From the NCBI GenBank assembly GCA_002286715.1, contig NSJX01000025.1, forward strand, positions 224,372-288,371: a stretch of 64,000 nt of DNA, written 5' to 3'. The notes under the pieces are model-generated. The model did no database searches, had not been told where the DNA came from, and saw nothing but the letters and a program-made list of their open reading frames with translations. Shown here piece by piece: positions 20,846-33,060 of this stretch (position 1 is the first letter of the stretch; every line of letters begins with the position of its first letter). This stretch comes from Dentipellis sp. KUC8613 (Eukaryota; Basidiomycota; Agaricomycetes; Russulales; Hericiaceae). Made by a program: the position numbers and the translations under genes.

Positions 20846-23800
20846 ATGGGTCGCGCTTTAAGCGTGAGCTTCCTCGTCCTGGGCCTCTTCAGCTCGGTGC
20901 GTGCCATCGGCCAAAGCACCTGCGTATCATTCCAAGCCTCGTCTTCCGCCTTTTCTGTCGTCAACAATGGGCGCGCGGCACCTGTCTTCTTGTCTTCCGA
21001 CGAATGGCCGGGGGTACAACTGGCAGCCTCCAACTTCGTTTCTGATATTCAGAAGGTCACTGGTGTCAAAGCGCAGCTCGCGAACGTGACGGCGACTTCT
21101 TCTGATCTCAAGACGTCCCAAGTTCCCATCCTTGTCGGGACTCTGGGCAAGTCTTCTTTGATCGACCAAGTTGTAAACAACACGAAGTTGAACGTGTCAT
21201 CCATCGAGGGCAAGTGGGAGTCTTTCTTGGCGAAGGTGGTGAGCAATCCTTTGCCTGGACTCAACAAGGCGTATGTTATCGTCGGCGCCGATAAACGAGG
21301 GACCATCTTTGCACTCTATGATCATTCGGAGCAGTTTGGCGAGCATGGATACGTCTATCACATTCTTCGAGACCCACTAACGAATCGTTTGACTTCTAGG
21401 TGTCTCCCCTTGGTATTGGTAAGTGAACAATATTCTGTTTCGTTCTCATCCTGACTCGGTTGCGCGGTACAGGTGGGCCGACGTTCCAGTTTCGAAACAC
21501 TCGGATCTGTTTATCTCGCCTTCGGGGTGCTCGCACGGCTCACCGACGGTGAAGTATCGCGGCCTATTCTTGAACGATGAACAGCCTGCATTGCAGAACT
21601 GGGCCATGGAGAAGTTCACGAATGGAACGGGCGCGGCTCTCACAGGCTCTCCATTCAACCACTTTTTCTATACGAAACTGTAAGTCTATTGTCTTTTGAC
21701 GCCCTTGTGTGGAACTCAGCGCTCATACCTGCCTGCAGGTTTGAGCTGCTTCTCCGTATGAAGGCAAATTACCTTTGGCCTGGTACGTTTGCCATCTTCG
21801 TCTGTTTTCTGTGATTTCAACTGAACATCTCTCGCGGCAGCACAATGGAGCAGGTAACTTCCACTATTTACGCGCATTCGTGGCGTCCCGCGAACTAAGC
21901 GTGTTAATAGCGCCTTCAATGTGGATGACCCTCTCAACCAACCCTTAGCTGACTATTACGGCATCGTCATGGGTACAAGGTATGGACTTCGCTATGTTTA
22001 TCTGGGAAGTTCAAAAACAAACATCACTTCTAGTCACGAGGAACCTATGATGCGCAGTATTCCCGTGGAATGGGGCTTATTCGGGACCGGTCCTTGGGAC
22101 TATTCTGTTAACAACAAGACGATCTACCAGTTCTGGGTCCAGGGCGCCGAACGCGCTAAGCCTTACGAGTCGCTCTATACTATGGGCATGCGAGGAGATG
22201 GAGACCGTAAGCAGTTTCGGCGGCCTTCTGTGTCCAAATACGGTTGACCTGGACGATCCGATAGTGCCGCTTTCTGCGACTGACGCTATCGGTTCGCTTA
22301 AGCAGGTCGTGTCCGATCAAAGAGAAATCCTTACGAATGTCTACAATGGGACGAACGTCACTTCAATTCCCCAGATGTGGTGTCTATGTGAGTCCTCTTC
22401 CGCGTAGGGCGCGATGTTCATTAAATTGACGACGGATCAGACAAAGAAGTTGAGGGCTACTATGACCAAGGCTTGCAAGTGCCTGACGATGTCACCCTTC
22501 TCTGGACGGATGACAAGTATGGCGTCTCTCGTTCTTCGGGAGAGCATACACTGATACTTGATAGCTGGGGTAATATTCGACGCTACCCAATTCCGTCTGA
22601 GCGAAATCGCACGGGAGGCGCCGGCGTTTACTATCACGTCGGTCCGACATTTCCTTCAACATGAGTTTACTTCTGACATCTCATCTCATGTAGTATGACT
22701 ATGTACGTGCAGGCGCTGCCTCGATGCATGAAGGCGGGAACTGACGGTGGTGATAGGTTGGCCAACCCCGGAACTTTAAGTGGATTACGGTGAGTGCGAT
22801 CCTTGAGTTGTTGGGAGCTATGACTCAAATATATCCATATTTCTGAAGAGCACGCAAATCTCAAAGGTTTGACTTTCTGCGCCTCCGTATCACTGCATAT
22901 GATCTCAGGTGCATTGTAGGTCTATGAGCAAATGTCCCTCGCGGTCGACCGTCAGGCCACGCAAATTTGGATTCTGAACGTGGGCGACCTGAAGCCATAC
23001 GAGATGTCTATCGAATATTTCCTTACGTACGGTTACGACGCGACGCCGTGGACATTGACCAACACAAAAAGCTTCGTAACGAGCTGGGCGACCCGTGAAT
23101 TTGCTTTCTCGGCAGAGGACGCGAACGAGGTTGCAAGCATCATCTCCAACACAACTAGGTTCCTCGCTCGTCGGAAACCAGAGCTTATCAATGCAACAAC
23201 GTACAGTCTCACAAACTACCGAGAGTAAGGTCTTTCTTAGTTGACTTCTGCCTTGTGTGCTGAGTTTGGTGTTCAACAGAGCCGACAACGTGCTCGCTGC
23301 CTGGAAGTCGTTGAATAATTCAGCCAGTCGCCTCTACAACAGCCTCTCTTCGGACAAGAAGCCCGCCTTCTTCGAGCTTGTCTACCATCCGGTGCAGGCG
23401 GGATACACACTCACGAACATGTGGATTGCCGCTGGCTTCAACAATTTATATACATTCCAAGCGCGCTTGAGTGCGAACGACTATGCGGAGCAAGTCGAAC
23501 AGCTTTTCGAGCAAGATTATGACCTAGAGCTGGAGTATCACGCTTTGCTCAATGGTTCGTCCATCACCTGCCCCGTCCAGTCCGATATCTCACCACAGTG
23601 CATGGAAATGCAGGAAAATGGGACCAGTGCGTACATCTTCCTAACCTTCCCGGATGTCATGAGCTGAACCTGAGATCAGTATGATGGACCAAACACATGT
23701 CATGTATTATTACTGGCAAGAGCCAACCCAAAACACGTACGTGAAAGCAGTGCATCCATTGTTTCCCTCAATGTCATAGACGGGTGCAGCATGCCGCCTG

Positions 23801-25060
23801 TTTCTCGAGTATCTTCGAGAAAACCGAACATCGCAGGTGTGATGAGAATCACCCCCGAAGGCACGATGGCGACATGGTGCGTTTCGTGTTCTCTTCCAAG
23901 GCTTATCCGGATCTCAACCATTCACGTGTAGGCCGGGGGACAATCCGTATCAATGCGATCAAGGCTACAGCTGCCCGCCGCCAACCATGACTTTGGATTT
24001 CTACGTGCCCACAGGCGGACGTTACGTTGATGTCAGCGCCGGAGGGCCCACTCCATTCACATTCACAGCGACCACGAACGCCTCATGGTTGACAGTCAGC
24101 CCCACCCATGGGTCCATTTCCTCCCAAAGTCCAGAGCAAAGGGTAGAAATTACCGTGGATTGGACCAAGGTGACAGGTAATATCTCGACTGTCATCCTCT
24201 TCAACGCGACCGCGAAAGGGCAGGCGCCTTTCTCGTTGCCCCTGACATTCATCGCGAATTATACAGCCGCACCGGCTAGCTTCAAAGGTGATATTTTCGG
24301 CCACCATGCGTCCGTTCTGGCTAATGGCAGCCATTCAGGGTTCGTAGAAGGAGATGGCGGGGTATCTATCGAGGCAGCGCACGCGACACGCAATACGACC
24401 GTGGGCGACGTTACATGGACCGAAATCCCAGATTACGGAAGGACGTTGTCTGGCGTGACACCGTGGCCACGCCTAGGCAACAACGAGGCCAACTACACCG
24501 CCGGAAGCGGCCCCAGCTTGTCAGTCGTTGGCTACTTATTCTCGTTGTTGCATACGATCTTACTGAACTAACCAGGGAATATGACTTCTATAATTTCAAC
24601 ACAATCGGTCAGGCCGGGAACATTACCGTGACAGTATTGGTGTCTCCGTCGCTGAACGCGTTCGGGGAGGACCGACCCCTCGGACTCGGCGTTCAGGTGG
24701 ACTCCGAAGCGCCCCAGACGACGTATTTCATTCCTCCCGCTGCACCGGGAGAGGAGCCAGATGCGTGGGGCGGGAATGATGGCTTCGTGGCAAACAGCAT
24801 TGTCCCAATTGTCGGCAATTTCACGGCCAGTCCAGGAGCACATACTCTGAAGGTTGGTGAATGAAGCGTGATACGGTAGTACAGGACTGATCTGGCATAT
24901 CTATAGCTGTGGATGATCGAGCCCGCCGTCGTCGTTCAAAAAATTGTCATTGGTGGGTTCGCTAGCGCCCTCGCATGAGCACTGATTGACACACTCTACA
25001 GACACTGGCGGGGTGAAGCCGAGTTTCTTAGGTCCTCCAGAAAGTGTTATCCTATTTTGA
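20846..25060 (+). CDS. Secreted GH115 xylan alpha-1,2-glucuronidase
   Basis: GH115 enzymes remove (methyl)glucuronic acid side chains from glucuronoxylan. Twenty-one exons give 1039 residues, normal for GH115: 20846-21338, 21400-21418, 21473-21679, 21739-21782, 21841-21853, 21911-21979, 22034-22206, 22265-22387, 22441-22516, 22565-22637, 22694-22702, 22757-22789, 22849-22866, 22920-23224, 23280-23630, 23680-23736, 23790-23876, 23932-24519, 24576-24852, 24907-24952, 25002-25060. The N-terminus is a signal peptide (MGRALSVSFLVLGLFSSVRA). Family blocks appear in order: AYVIVGADKRGTIFALYDHS, VSPWYWWADVPV, KYRGLFLNDEQPAL, MKANYLWPAQWSSAF, GTSHEEPMMRS, GVYYHYDYVGQPRNFKWI, QIWILNVGDLKP and HVMYYYWQEPTQNTMPPV, then a C-terminal domain from about residue 690. 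Intron 1 starts with GC, and exons of 9, 13, 18 and 19 nt occur. Many Asn-X-Ser/Thr sites suit secretion. Confidence 0.95.
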
Positions 25061-25193
25061 AATAGGTTTGCCATGTAACTTGTCATTCTACTTGCTTGAT
25101 TCTATATTTGTAGTGAACGTCCCACAGTTCTAGTAACAAGCACTGCGTGAATATGTGCGAAATGGGCAGGGGAAAGTTGGCTCACTCTCGACC

Positions 25194-26283
25194 CTAAGTT
25201 TTCCGAAGCTGAAAAATGTCGGGAATTTGATCCCAGATATCTTTGCGACATTTTGATGCTTTCGTGGCAATTGTGAATCGACACGAATAGCAGAGTTTCT
25301 CCCATCGTCCGTCGAAATCGCTGGCACTAGTGAACGGAAGAAGTACAGCGAGAATATCCCTTTCTTGCTGACATTCCCGCTTGACATGGTTCCAGAAGGC
25401 ATACCACATTTCAGGAATACAGGTGGGATCTTGTGGATGGTTTTCTGGATATGATGCTGCGCACAGTACCTCTAAACAGTCTTCCAATTTCGCACGCCCG
25501 TGTAGCAAACCGAGGAGATCCTCCTTCGAGAGGCGATTCCACCGTGCGCTGCGGCCGATGGCGTAATAGTCCTCCGGCGCGTCAGTCCAACAGGTTTGTA
25601 TGTGGTCGTAGTCATAACTGATGGGAATGCGGGAGAGGTGATAGAAAGCCGCGGGAAGAATGCTGGGTATGTCGCATTGGCGTGCAAGCTCGATAGCGGA
25701 ACCCGGTTCCGGATAATCATCATCCATTTCGCAGGGCATGAGGTACTGGTATAAGACCTTGCGCCTGCTTTCCGTTTCTGCTTCAAGACAATCCCAATCG
25801 AATAGATTCTGGGGCCAGTCGCGCTGCAATTGACAAATGATAAGTTTGCGAACCCACTGCACGCCGTACTTGTCGGCTAAGACAAGTATGGGTTTGACCT
25901 TCAAGGGAGTATCGGGAGACAGTGGTGTGATAGAAAGGACTCTGCGACGAGGACGTGGATTGTAGACACAGAAGAGACATTCAGGCAGGGACTCACGGTT
26001 CGCGGTATATGACCCTCAAAAGGGCTTCTAGGTCGGTCGCATTGTCGGTCATGCGAACCAATGGGACATCCTCGTATAGTTCAACATCTGGCGTAACTGG
26101 GAAGGAAAACATATCCTTGAAAACAGGTGAATTCATCGCTAATATCAACTGGTGCAGTCGAAATACGACGAGCGTTTCGGACGAGTCCTTGTGTTTCTCG
26201 GGGCTCGACGCAATCAGAGCGACATTCCCGTCATTGAAATACAGTCGCTTGTGGTGCTTGTAAGTTACTGCGTTGTTGTCCAT
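25194..26283 (-). CDS. BTB/POZ domain protein, copy 1 of 3
   Basis: Exons 26283-25997 and 25941-25194 give 344 residues. The N-terminal BTB/POZ domain covers about residues 15-130: LYFNDGNVALIASS, FRLHQLILAMNSPVFKDMFS, ELYEDVPLVRMTDNATDLEA, then after the intron VKPILVLADKYGVQWVRKLI. The C-terminal half (PGSAIELARQCDIPSILPAA, RWNRLSKEDLLGLLHGRAKL, a Cys pair in LCYSCRF) is shared with the two genes upstream. BTB domains dimerise and often bind cullin-3, so a role as ubiquitin-ligase adaptor is possible but inferred. It lies tail-to-tail with the GH115 gene, only 133 nt between stops. Confidence 0.88.
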
Positions 26284-26987
26284 CGCCAGGGTGCCCTAGG
26301 ACCTCGATTTTTGATGTAAAAATAGTGATGCTTATAGCGGCGCCGATAATACTCACTGCGATTTGAGAGAATGTTGGTAGACGACCGTCCCGCCGTGCGT
26401 GCACCAGATAGACCAAATCGCATATCGCCGATTCGGCGGCCCTTAGCTCCGATATCACGTGTTCTCGACAGCCCGAGCATCCTCTCCGAGTTTTTTGGTA
26501 CTTACTTCACGAGAGATTCAGTCGCCAATCATCAATCGGACACCGGCTGGCGATCGGCAGAGTAGCACCGAGTCTCAGTGAAGCCATGCCACCGAAGATC
26601 TAGACATACTGCGATGCATGTGGCAAGAGATTGAGCACCCAGAAGGTCCACGAACGCCTGCATAGGCCTGCATCTAGTGAATCCGCACGGGAGATCACGA
26701 TTACGGTGTAATTGATAGGGACTGTATACCATGTATCTATATCCGCCCGAGCTCCTCACAGCAGTTGCAACGTGTCGGTGCTTCGCCGCTAGAGCCAGTG
26801 TCCCCCGCACAATAATATTAATCTTGTGACAAGGATTACTGACAACGCTTTGTCGATTATAGCATAGTATCCATATGTAATATTATGTGTATCCCGTGTC
26901 TCAGATGAGGTGATGTCAAAGAACCTGCTTATGAGCTCAGTTACAATGAAGTGCGTAGTTTCAGTAGGAGCCATGCATACCTAGCAA
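26284..26987. other. Spacer between BTB copies 1 and 2
   Basis: About 700 nt without a supported gene. Short minus-strand frames near 26532-26810 and 26231-26458 show no motif. Confidence 0.45.
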
Positions 26988-28092
26988 TCAAGAATGCTGC
27001 AATTGAAAGAAAGTAGGAATCCGATCCCAGATCTGTTGACGGGCCGTTATCGTTCGTTCAGAAATTTTAGCCCGGCAAGAGAAACAGAGACCCTTCCAAG
27101 CTATCGAATCGGTGGAGGATTCACCGTACGGTCGGAGGACAGCCAGGATGTCTGGGTCCCGCCTGCACCGTTTCCCGAACTGATGCCAAAACGTTGACCA
27201 GTCTGCTTCGCTGCATGCATGTCCCAAGTGACTTCCCGTATATGGAGGTTGTAGGCACAGATTATCCTCGACATACTCGGCTAGCCGCGCTCGTCCCTGT
27301 AGCAGGCAAATGAAGTCATCCTTCGACAAGTAATTCCACCGTGCACTGCGATTCTCTCCGGTATACCACTCGTCAGGGACAGAAGCCTCTCCGGTGCGTA
27401 GGCGGTCCCAATCGAAATCGATGCTGATGCGAGAGAGGTGGTAGAAAGCTGCTGGCAAAATCTTGGGTATGTTGCATTGCCGTGCAAGCTGGATGGCGGA
27501 AGCGGGTTCAGGATATTCATCATCCACCCTATCCGCAGACACCCCGTGCACCATACAAGCCTCCACTTTGCTGGACACTTCGGCCTCGAGGCTATCCCAC
27601 TCTAGCAGACTTTGAGGCCAGTCGCTTTCCAATCGATCGACGATGAGCTCGCGGAGATGCTGGATGTCATATTTGTCGGCCAATACGAGGATCGACTTGA
27701 CACGCGGTGGGGTATTAGGATCGCATGCCTTGAGCGAGAATACTCTGGTACAATAAGCTGAAGGCATTATACTAGCTGCAAGACCTGTGAACTTACGGCT
27801 CGCAATATAAAACACCAAGGAGAGATTCCAAGTCGGATGCGCTGTCGGTCATGCGGACCAATGGCACGCCTTCGTACAGTTCGGTATCTGGCGCAGCTGG
27901 AAAACCAAACATATCCTTGAAGACAGGGGAATGTTTGGCCAGTATTGACTTGTGTAGCCGAAAGACTAGGTGCTCATCGGGCTTTCCGCCAGTGCCACGC
28001 GTCGTCGCAACTAGAGCGATGTTTCCATCCTCAAGGTACAGACCCTTGTGGTGTTTGATGATGTCGCCGTCCATGATGCTGTTGTCTGTCAA
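26988..28092 (-). CDS. BTB/POZ domain protein, copy 2 of 3
   Basis: Exons 28092-27797 and 27744-26988 give 350 residues. It has the same plan and the same phase-2 intron position as its neighbours, splitting a Glu-Pro pair at the end of the first BTB half. The BTB part includes GLYLEDGNIALVAT, FRLHKSILAKHSPVFKDMFG and ELYEGVPLVRMTDSASDLES. The second half includes ILVLADKYDIQHLRELIVDR, ASAIQLARQCNIPKILPAAF and RWNYLSKDDFICLLQGRARL, then a C-terminal RDILAVLRPYG/LCFSC-type region reading LCFSCRAKISE. A second in-frame ATG at 28074 could also be the start. Function is unknown beyond the BTB fold. Confidence 0.88.
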
Positions 28093-28869
28093 AGATCATA
28101 TGCGAATAATGGTAATAACTGACTTACTGGCAATATGATCCCTGCGGTCACTATCGCGGTTGCCAGTGGAGAGTCAGCCGCAGTGGCGGCAACCACGCGT
28201 CGGGGCGCGTCTGTGGCGTCGATCAACGACTAGCTTCCGCTCCACCACCATCCACTCTCTTTCCAATTAGGGACGCAAGCAAGATGCTACATACTACTAG
28301 TTGTACAAAATCATGTCTCATCTGCTGCAGTAAATACAAAAAACCTTCCCAGTCATTGTTGCATGACGGTACCGAAAAAATACATGTGAAGGGTCTACAA
28401 AACTTATTGACAGGGTCGTTATTGCCGATCTCCAAAGCTGGACTAAAGCCCCCGAAGGCAATGCACAGAGGAAGGGGATCTGCGACCACTAGGTACACGC
28501 CGTCGTGTGCGTGCGCAGGCACGGACCGCAAGGCGCGGGTGAATGTCTGGATGCATCGTTCCGAACGGAATGAAGGAAGGGAAATGGCTCATGCGTGCTC
28601 AGCAAGGAGATAGAAAGCAAGTTCATTACCGAGCTCCGAGTCTCGCAGCCATCACGCATCAGGCGTGCACTGAATCTCGAATTCCAGAAGGTCAAAAGCT
28701 GCCTTCACAGATGCCGAGTAGTCCGAAGAACCAGATACAGGTTTATTCCTGATAACAACAGTGCTGTATCAATAAGGATTGACGTGAATTACATTCGAGG
28801 ACTGCACGCAGATCAAGGTCAGTTATGCTCGAGTACAAAGTTTCGGGAGGTTGATGCCTACCTTGATAC
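28093..28869. other. Spacer between BTB copies 2 and 3
   Basis: About 780 nt with no supported gene. It should contain the copy 2 promoter and the copy 3 terminator. Confidence 0.45.
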
Positions 28870-29936
28870 CTAATCCTGCACCAATCGAAAGAAGGTAGGG
28901 ATTCGACGCCATATTTCACCACGAAGCTTCTCTATCTGGTCGGAGATACATAACGTACATGTCATGCAGAGACCTTCGACATGACGGGTTGATTTAGCAC
29001 TGCGTTGAAGCGTATTCAATGGGTCTTGTTCCTTGCACTGTTCAAGGAGTCGGTACCAGTAATCGTCCCATTCCACTAACTTGCAGACGCCTTTTGCATG
29101 ATGGCTCGGATACGGCGGTCGCAGTTCTTCGTCTAGATATTTCGCCAACCGTGCTCGGCCCTGGAGTAGGCAGACAAAATCCTCCCTCGCAATGCAGCTC
29201 CACCGTGCACTGCGGGTTCCCGAGTACCAGTCTTCAGGTGGATCAGAGTATGGGTCGCGTACATTGTCCCAGTCGAATTCAATGGATAAGCGAGACAGGT
29301 TATAGAAAGCCGCCGGTAGGATGCTGGGTATATTGCATTGTCGTGCGACCTCGATCGCAGAGCCGGGCTCGGGAAAGTCGTCCTCCAGTTCGCATCCTGC
29401 CAACCCATGTGCTCTATAAGACTCCAACCTTCCCGCTATATCCGCTTCAAGGCTATCCCACTGCAGCAGGCTCCGAGGCCAGTCGTCTTCCAAACGCTTG
29501 ACTATGAGCGTACGAAGATGCTGAATGTCATACTTGTCGGCCAGGAGAAGCAGCGGCTTCACACGAAGTGGAGTGTCCGGATCGAGTGACTTGATGGAGA
29601 ACACTCTGGAGGTGATGTTGTTCGCATATACACCGAGAGTACAGAGATTGTAACTCACGGCTGGTTGTAAAGCGCGCGTAAGAGGGCTTCCAGGTCAGAT
29701 GCACTGTCAGTCATGCGAACCAACGGTACGCCTTCATATAATTCAGCTCCGGCAGCAGGGGGCATGGTAAACATGTCCTTGAAGACAGGAGAGTGTTTTG
29801 CCAGTACCGATCGATGCAGACGAAAGACCAAGTGCTCCTCGGAGTCTCCGTCGTCACTGCGCGACATCACAACGAGAGCGACATTTCCGTCGTCAAAGTA
29901 CAAGTCCTCGTGGTGCTTGATGTTGCCCTGATTCAT
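28870..29936 (-). CDS. BTB/POZ domain protein, copy 3 of 3
   Basis: Exons 29936-29659 and 29605-28870 give 337 residues. The BTB half reads DLYFDDGNVALVVMSR, FRLHRSVLAKHSPVFKDMFT and ELYEGVPLVRMTDSASDLEA. The intron again lies in phase 2 in the terminal Pro codon. The second half has LLLLADKYDIQHLRTLIVKR, GSAIEVARQCNIPSILPAAF and RWSCIAREDFVCLLQGRARL, and a Cys-rich LCMTCTLCISD near the end. Copies 2 and 3 look closer to each other than to copy 1. It lies head-to-head with the SET5-like gene, with 284 nt between start codons. Confidence 0.88.
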
Positions 29937-30220
29937 CGCACTGGTGTATTTCGAAGGTGAAATGTAGTAAAAAAGAAGACGACACGAAACATCAGGACTT
30001 ACAATGTAGTCGTTGCGACGGTCGAGGTTGAAGACAAGTTAGTGGCGCGAAGTACTGGTGCGGCGGGCGGCTTTGTGTATTTCGAACGCGTCGGTGGCGG
30101 TCCACTTGATCCCGTAAAGGCAACACCTTCCATATCTGCGGGGTGGCTGGAAAACCTCTCCCCTTCTTACCTCTTGCCAGACATCATGACGGACGCACTT
30201 TTCTCTCTTCCAACACCTCC

Positions 30221-31697
30221 ATGTCGACGCCCATCTCCCCCTCTGACGATGATCTCAAATCCAAACTCGTAGCCCTCAAAACCGAAAACCCGACTCTTGG
30301 GATCCCCAAGCTGCATGCTCTCCTACTCGCACAAAACACCACATGGACCGTCAGTGAAAAACGGGTGAAGAAGACCCTGCAAGCGGCGGGGCTCGTCGTG
30401 CAGCCACCTGCGGCAAAAAACTCTGCTGCGAAAGACATCCACCCATCCTCGGAGCTCGTCCAAAATCTGGATGTCACAAAATGGTCCTCGAAGATCGAAG
30501 TGAAATACTTCGGGAAGAATAAGGGCAAGGGCCTCGTCGCGAAGGAGCCCATCGCTGAAGGCGAAGTAATCTGGAAAGAAGACCCCTTCATCGTAGCGCC
30601 CGAATGGCACGTCCTACCTTCTCTCCTCAATTCCTTCTCCCAAACCTAACGCTGGAACGAAACTGGACAGGGACATCTACGACATGCAGCAGTCCTCGCG
30701 TGCCTGCGCATTCTGCACGACGCCCCTCAGCGAGTCTGCGCTCGTCGTACGCTGCCCCGCCTCCACGTCCGCCGCCTTCTGCCCTGCACGCTTCTGCTCG
30801 CGCCTCTGCCTCTCCCGCAGCGCGCGTATACACCCGCTCCTCTGCCCCGCACAGAACCCTGCATCCGTACCACTCCTCACCTTCGCGCGGCGCGCCGAAT
30901 GGATGGCGCTGCACGCCGTCGCGCACTGCGCCGCGCGGCTGCTGCTCGCAGAGCCCGCGCAGCAAGCGGAGGACTGGGCGGTCTTCCGCGCGCTCGCGGT
31001 GCTCGGGATGGAGGAGCGCGCCAAGAGCACCTGGTGAGCACCCGCGCTTTGACACGCGACCGCGCCCGCTGACACACGTGCGCAGGTTCGCGGGCGAGCC
31101 GGACCGCGCGACGTGGAAGAGGGCGCACCAGCTGCTCGTGCAGGCGTTCCAGACGCCCGCGACGCCCGAGCAGCAGAAGAAGCTCGCGCGCGTCCTCAAG
31201 CGCGCCGCGCCGCCCGACATCGCCGCCGCGTTCTTCACGTACGACGGCTTCCTGCGCTCGCTCGGGCGCATGAGTCTCAGTGAGTCGGCCCTTCTTCCTC
31301 TGAGCACCAGAGCACACCCGCTGACACGCTCGCCCTGCCAGACCTCGAAGCGCACGGCGGCCTCTACACGCTTCACTCGCACCTCAACCACGCCTGCACG
31401 CCGACCGTCTCCGTGCGGCACCTCGACCCGCGCACCGCGCTCGCGCGCATCACCCTGCTCGCGAAGCGCGACCTCGCGCCGGGCGACGAGCTGCTCGTCA
31501 CGTACGTCGACCCGTCGCTCGGCCTGCGCGCGCGGCGCGAGGGGCTCGGCGCGTGGGGCTTCGGCGTGTGCCGCTGCGAGCGGTGCGTCGAGGAGGAGAA
31601 GGCGGGCGCGGCGGAGGGCGAGGGGAAGGAGGCTGCGCCTGCGGAGGGGATGGAGGATCTCGAGAGGGAGCTGAAGGCGGGTTTGGGCGTGATGTGA
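30221..31697 (+). CDS. SET5/SMYD-like SET-domain lysine methyltransferase
   Basis: Proposed exons 30221-30610, 30690-31033, 31086-31279 and 31342-31697 give 427 residues. An N-terminal helical region (LGIPKLHALLLAQNTTWTVS) precedes the first SET segment (VKYFGKNKGKGLVAKEPIAE). Next comes a MYND-like zinc finger (CAFC, RCPAST, FCPARFCSRLC, HPLLC). The core SET motif is LHSHLNHACTPTVSVRHLD, with GDELLVTYVDPSLGLRARRE and a post-SET WGFGVCRCERC. This order is that of yeast Set5, which methylates histone H4 tail lysines. The first splice is doubtful: IYDMQ just before exon 2 looks coding, but no canonical donor joins it in frame. The region is very GC-rich. Confidence 0.85.
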
Positions 31698-33060
31698 GTG
31701 CTTGTGACTGTAGGATGTGGGTGCGCACTACGGGCCCTGTACGCTACTGTACTAGCATGGGAGGAAGCCAAAAGCAAACAATATCTGTATTTTGAGCGAT
31801 GACAGCTACAGAGCAAGTACACAAGCGATGAAGCAGACAAACGAGTAAGAGCAGGTAAGACGCAGATTTTGTATCAACGCTGAATGGAATGCAACAGCAC
31901 CCAACCACACCTTCGCACGCACACGCCAACCCAAAAACCAAGAACACCGACAAAGGCATACAGGGATCATCATATCCAATTCTACGTTATCGCGCTACAG
32001 GCATGGGCTATGGAATACTAAGTAGGTACACGAAAGACGGCGAGGCGAGCGAAATTCAAGAGCGCAAACATACGTATACTGTACGATACGGTACTGAGAC
32101 ATGGGGTGGGGCGTGGGCTTATGTGAACACAGGCAGAAGCAAGCAGGGATCGAAACAAGAGAGAGAGAAAAGAGAAAAAGAGGAGAGGGATGGAGCAAAA
32201 AACAAGAACAAAGTATGTACACGAAACCAAGACGCGCGGCTGGCGACGCCGCGCACATAAACAGGCTTAATGGGGGTGGATTAGAGGCGTATTCGAAGAC
32301 GGAGAGGCAGAAGAAAAAGAAAAGCAAAAAACAGGAGAAAGCAAGGAGACAGAGTGAGATCAAACAGACGTATGTATATAGGCAAAGGAGCGTGGAGCGC
32401 GAGGGAGGGTGCGCAGTCAGAATCCAGAATCGAGGATGTGCATTGCATATATTGCGCGTAGGCCAATGCGAGCTTCGCTAAGCAGCGAAGGGCGAGAGGC
32501 TGAGGGAAGCATAGTGGAGGAAGCATGGATCCGACACTGGGAGGGCTTGTCTGCAGATTGGCAGGCACGAGCTCTTCAGAACTCATGTGAGTAAGGTATG
32601 CTGCGGATCGTCGCATCCACGTCAGAACCCGTGCACGACACGCAAAAAAGTCGTACCCACCTGCTATAAGCTCGCCTGCCGATCCCCACGCGAGGATGCG
32701 CCCCCGACCCAAATAGGCGTGCGCCTCAGGTACGAGGAGGCGCCCTCCTCGCTACAGGCAAAGCAAAAGCCTTGCATGCAAACAAGCCCCGAGTGTCTTG
32801 AGATATCAATTCTTGCAAACGAGGCTTTGAAAGACCGATGGCCACGACCGCCTTGACGATGGCGAGGCCTTTTTCCTTTCCTGGAACGAGACGGAACAAC
32901 ACACCACACCACACCCACCTCCCACCCGCACTAGACCGACCCTAACCCCCACACGTCCCACAGCACCACTCTTCACACCGGCCCCCAAATCACACCTCCC
33001 ACCACCCACCACGACGAACATCCACCTCCCAACCACAACCACAACCAGCCCTCCCCACAC
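31698..33060. other. Intergenic, between convergent SET and velvet genes
   Basis: About 1.4 kb. It holds purine-rich runs (for example near 32155-32200 and 32300-32350) and short frames only. No gene is supported; both flanking genes end here. Confidence 0.5.

Noticed and set aside
30604..31674. Plus-strand frame of 356 codons, Arg/Ser rich
   Set aside because: Out-of-frame shadow of the GC-rich SET5-like gene, whose own frame carries the SET and zinc-finger motifs.
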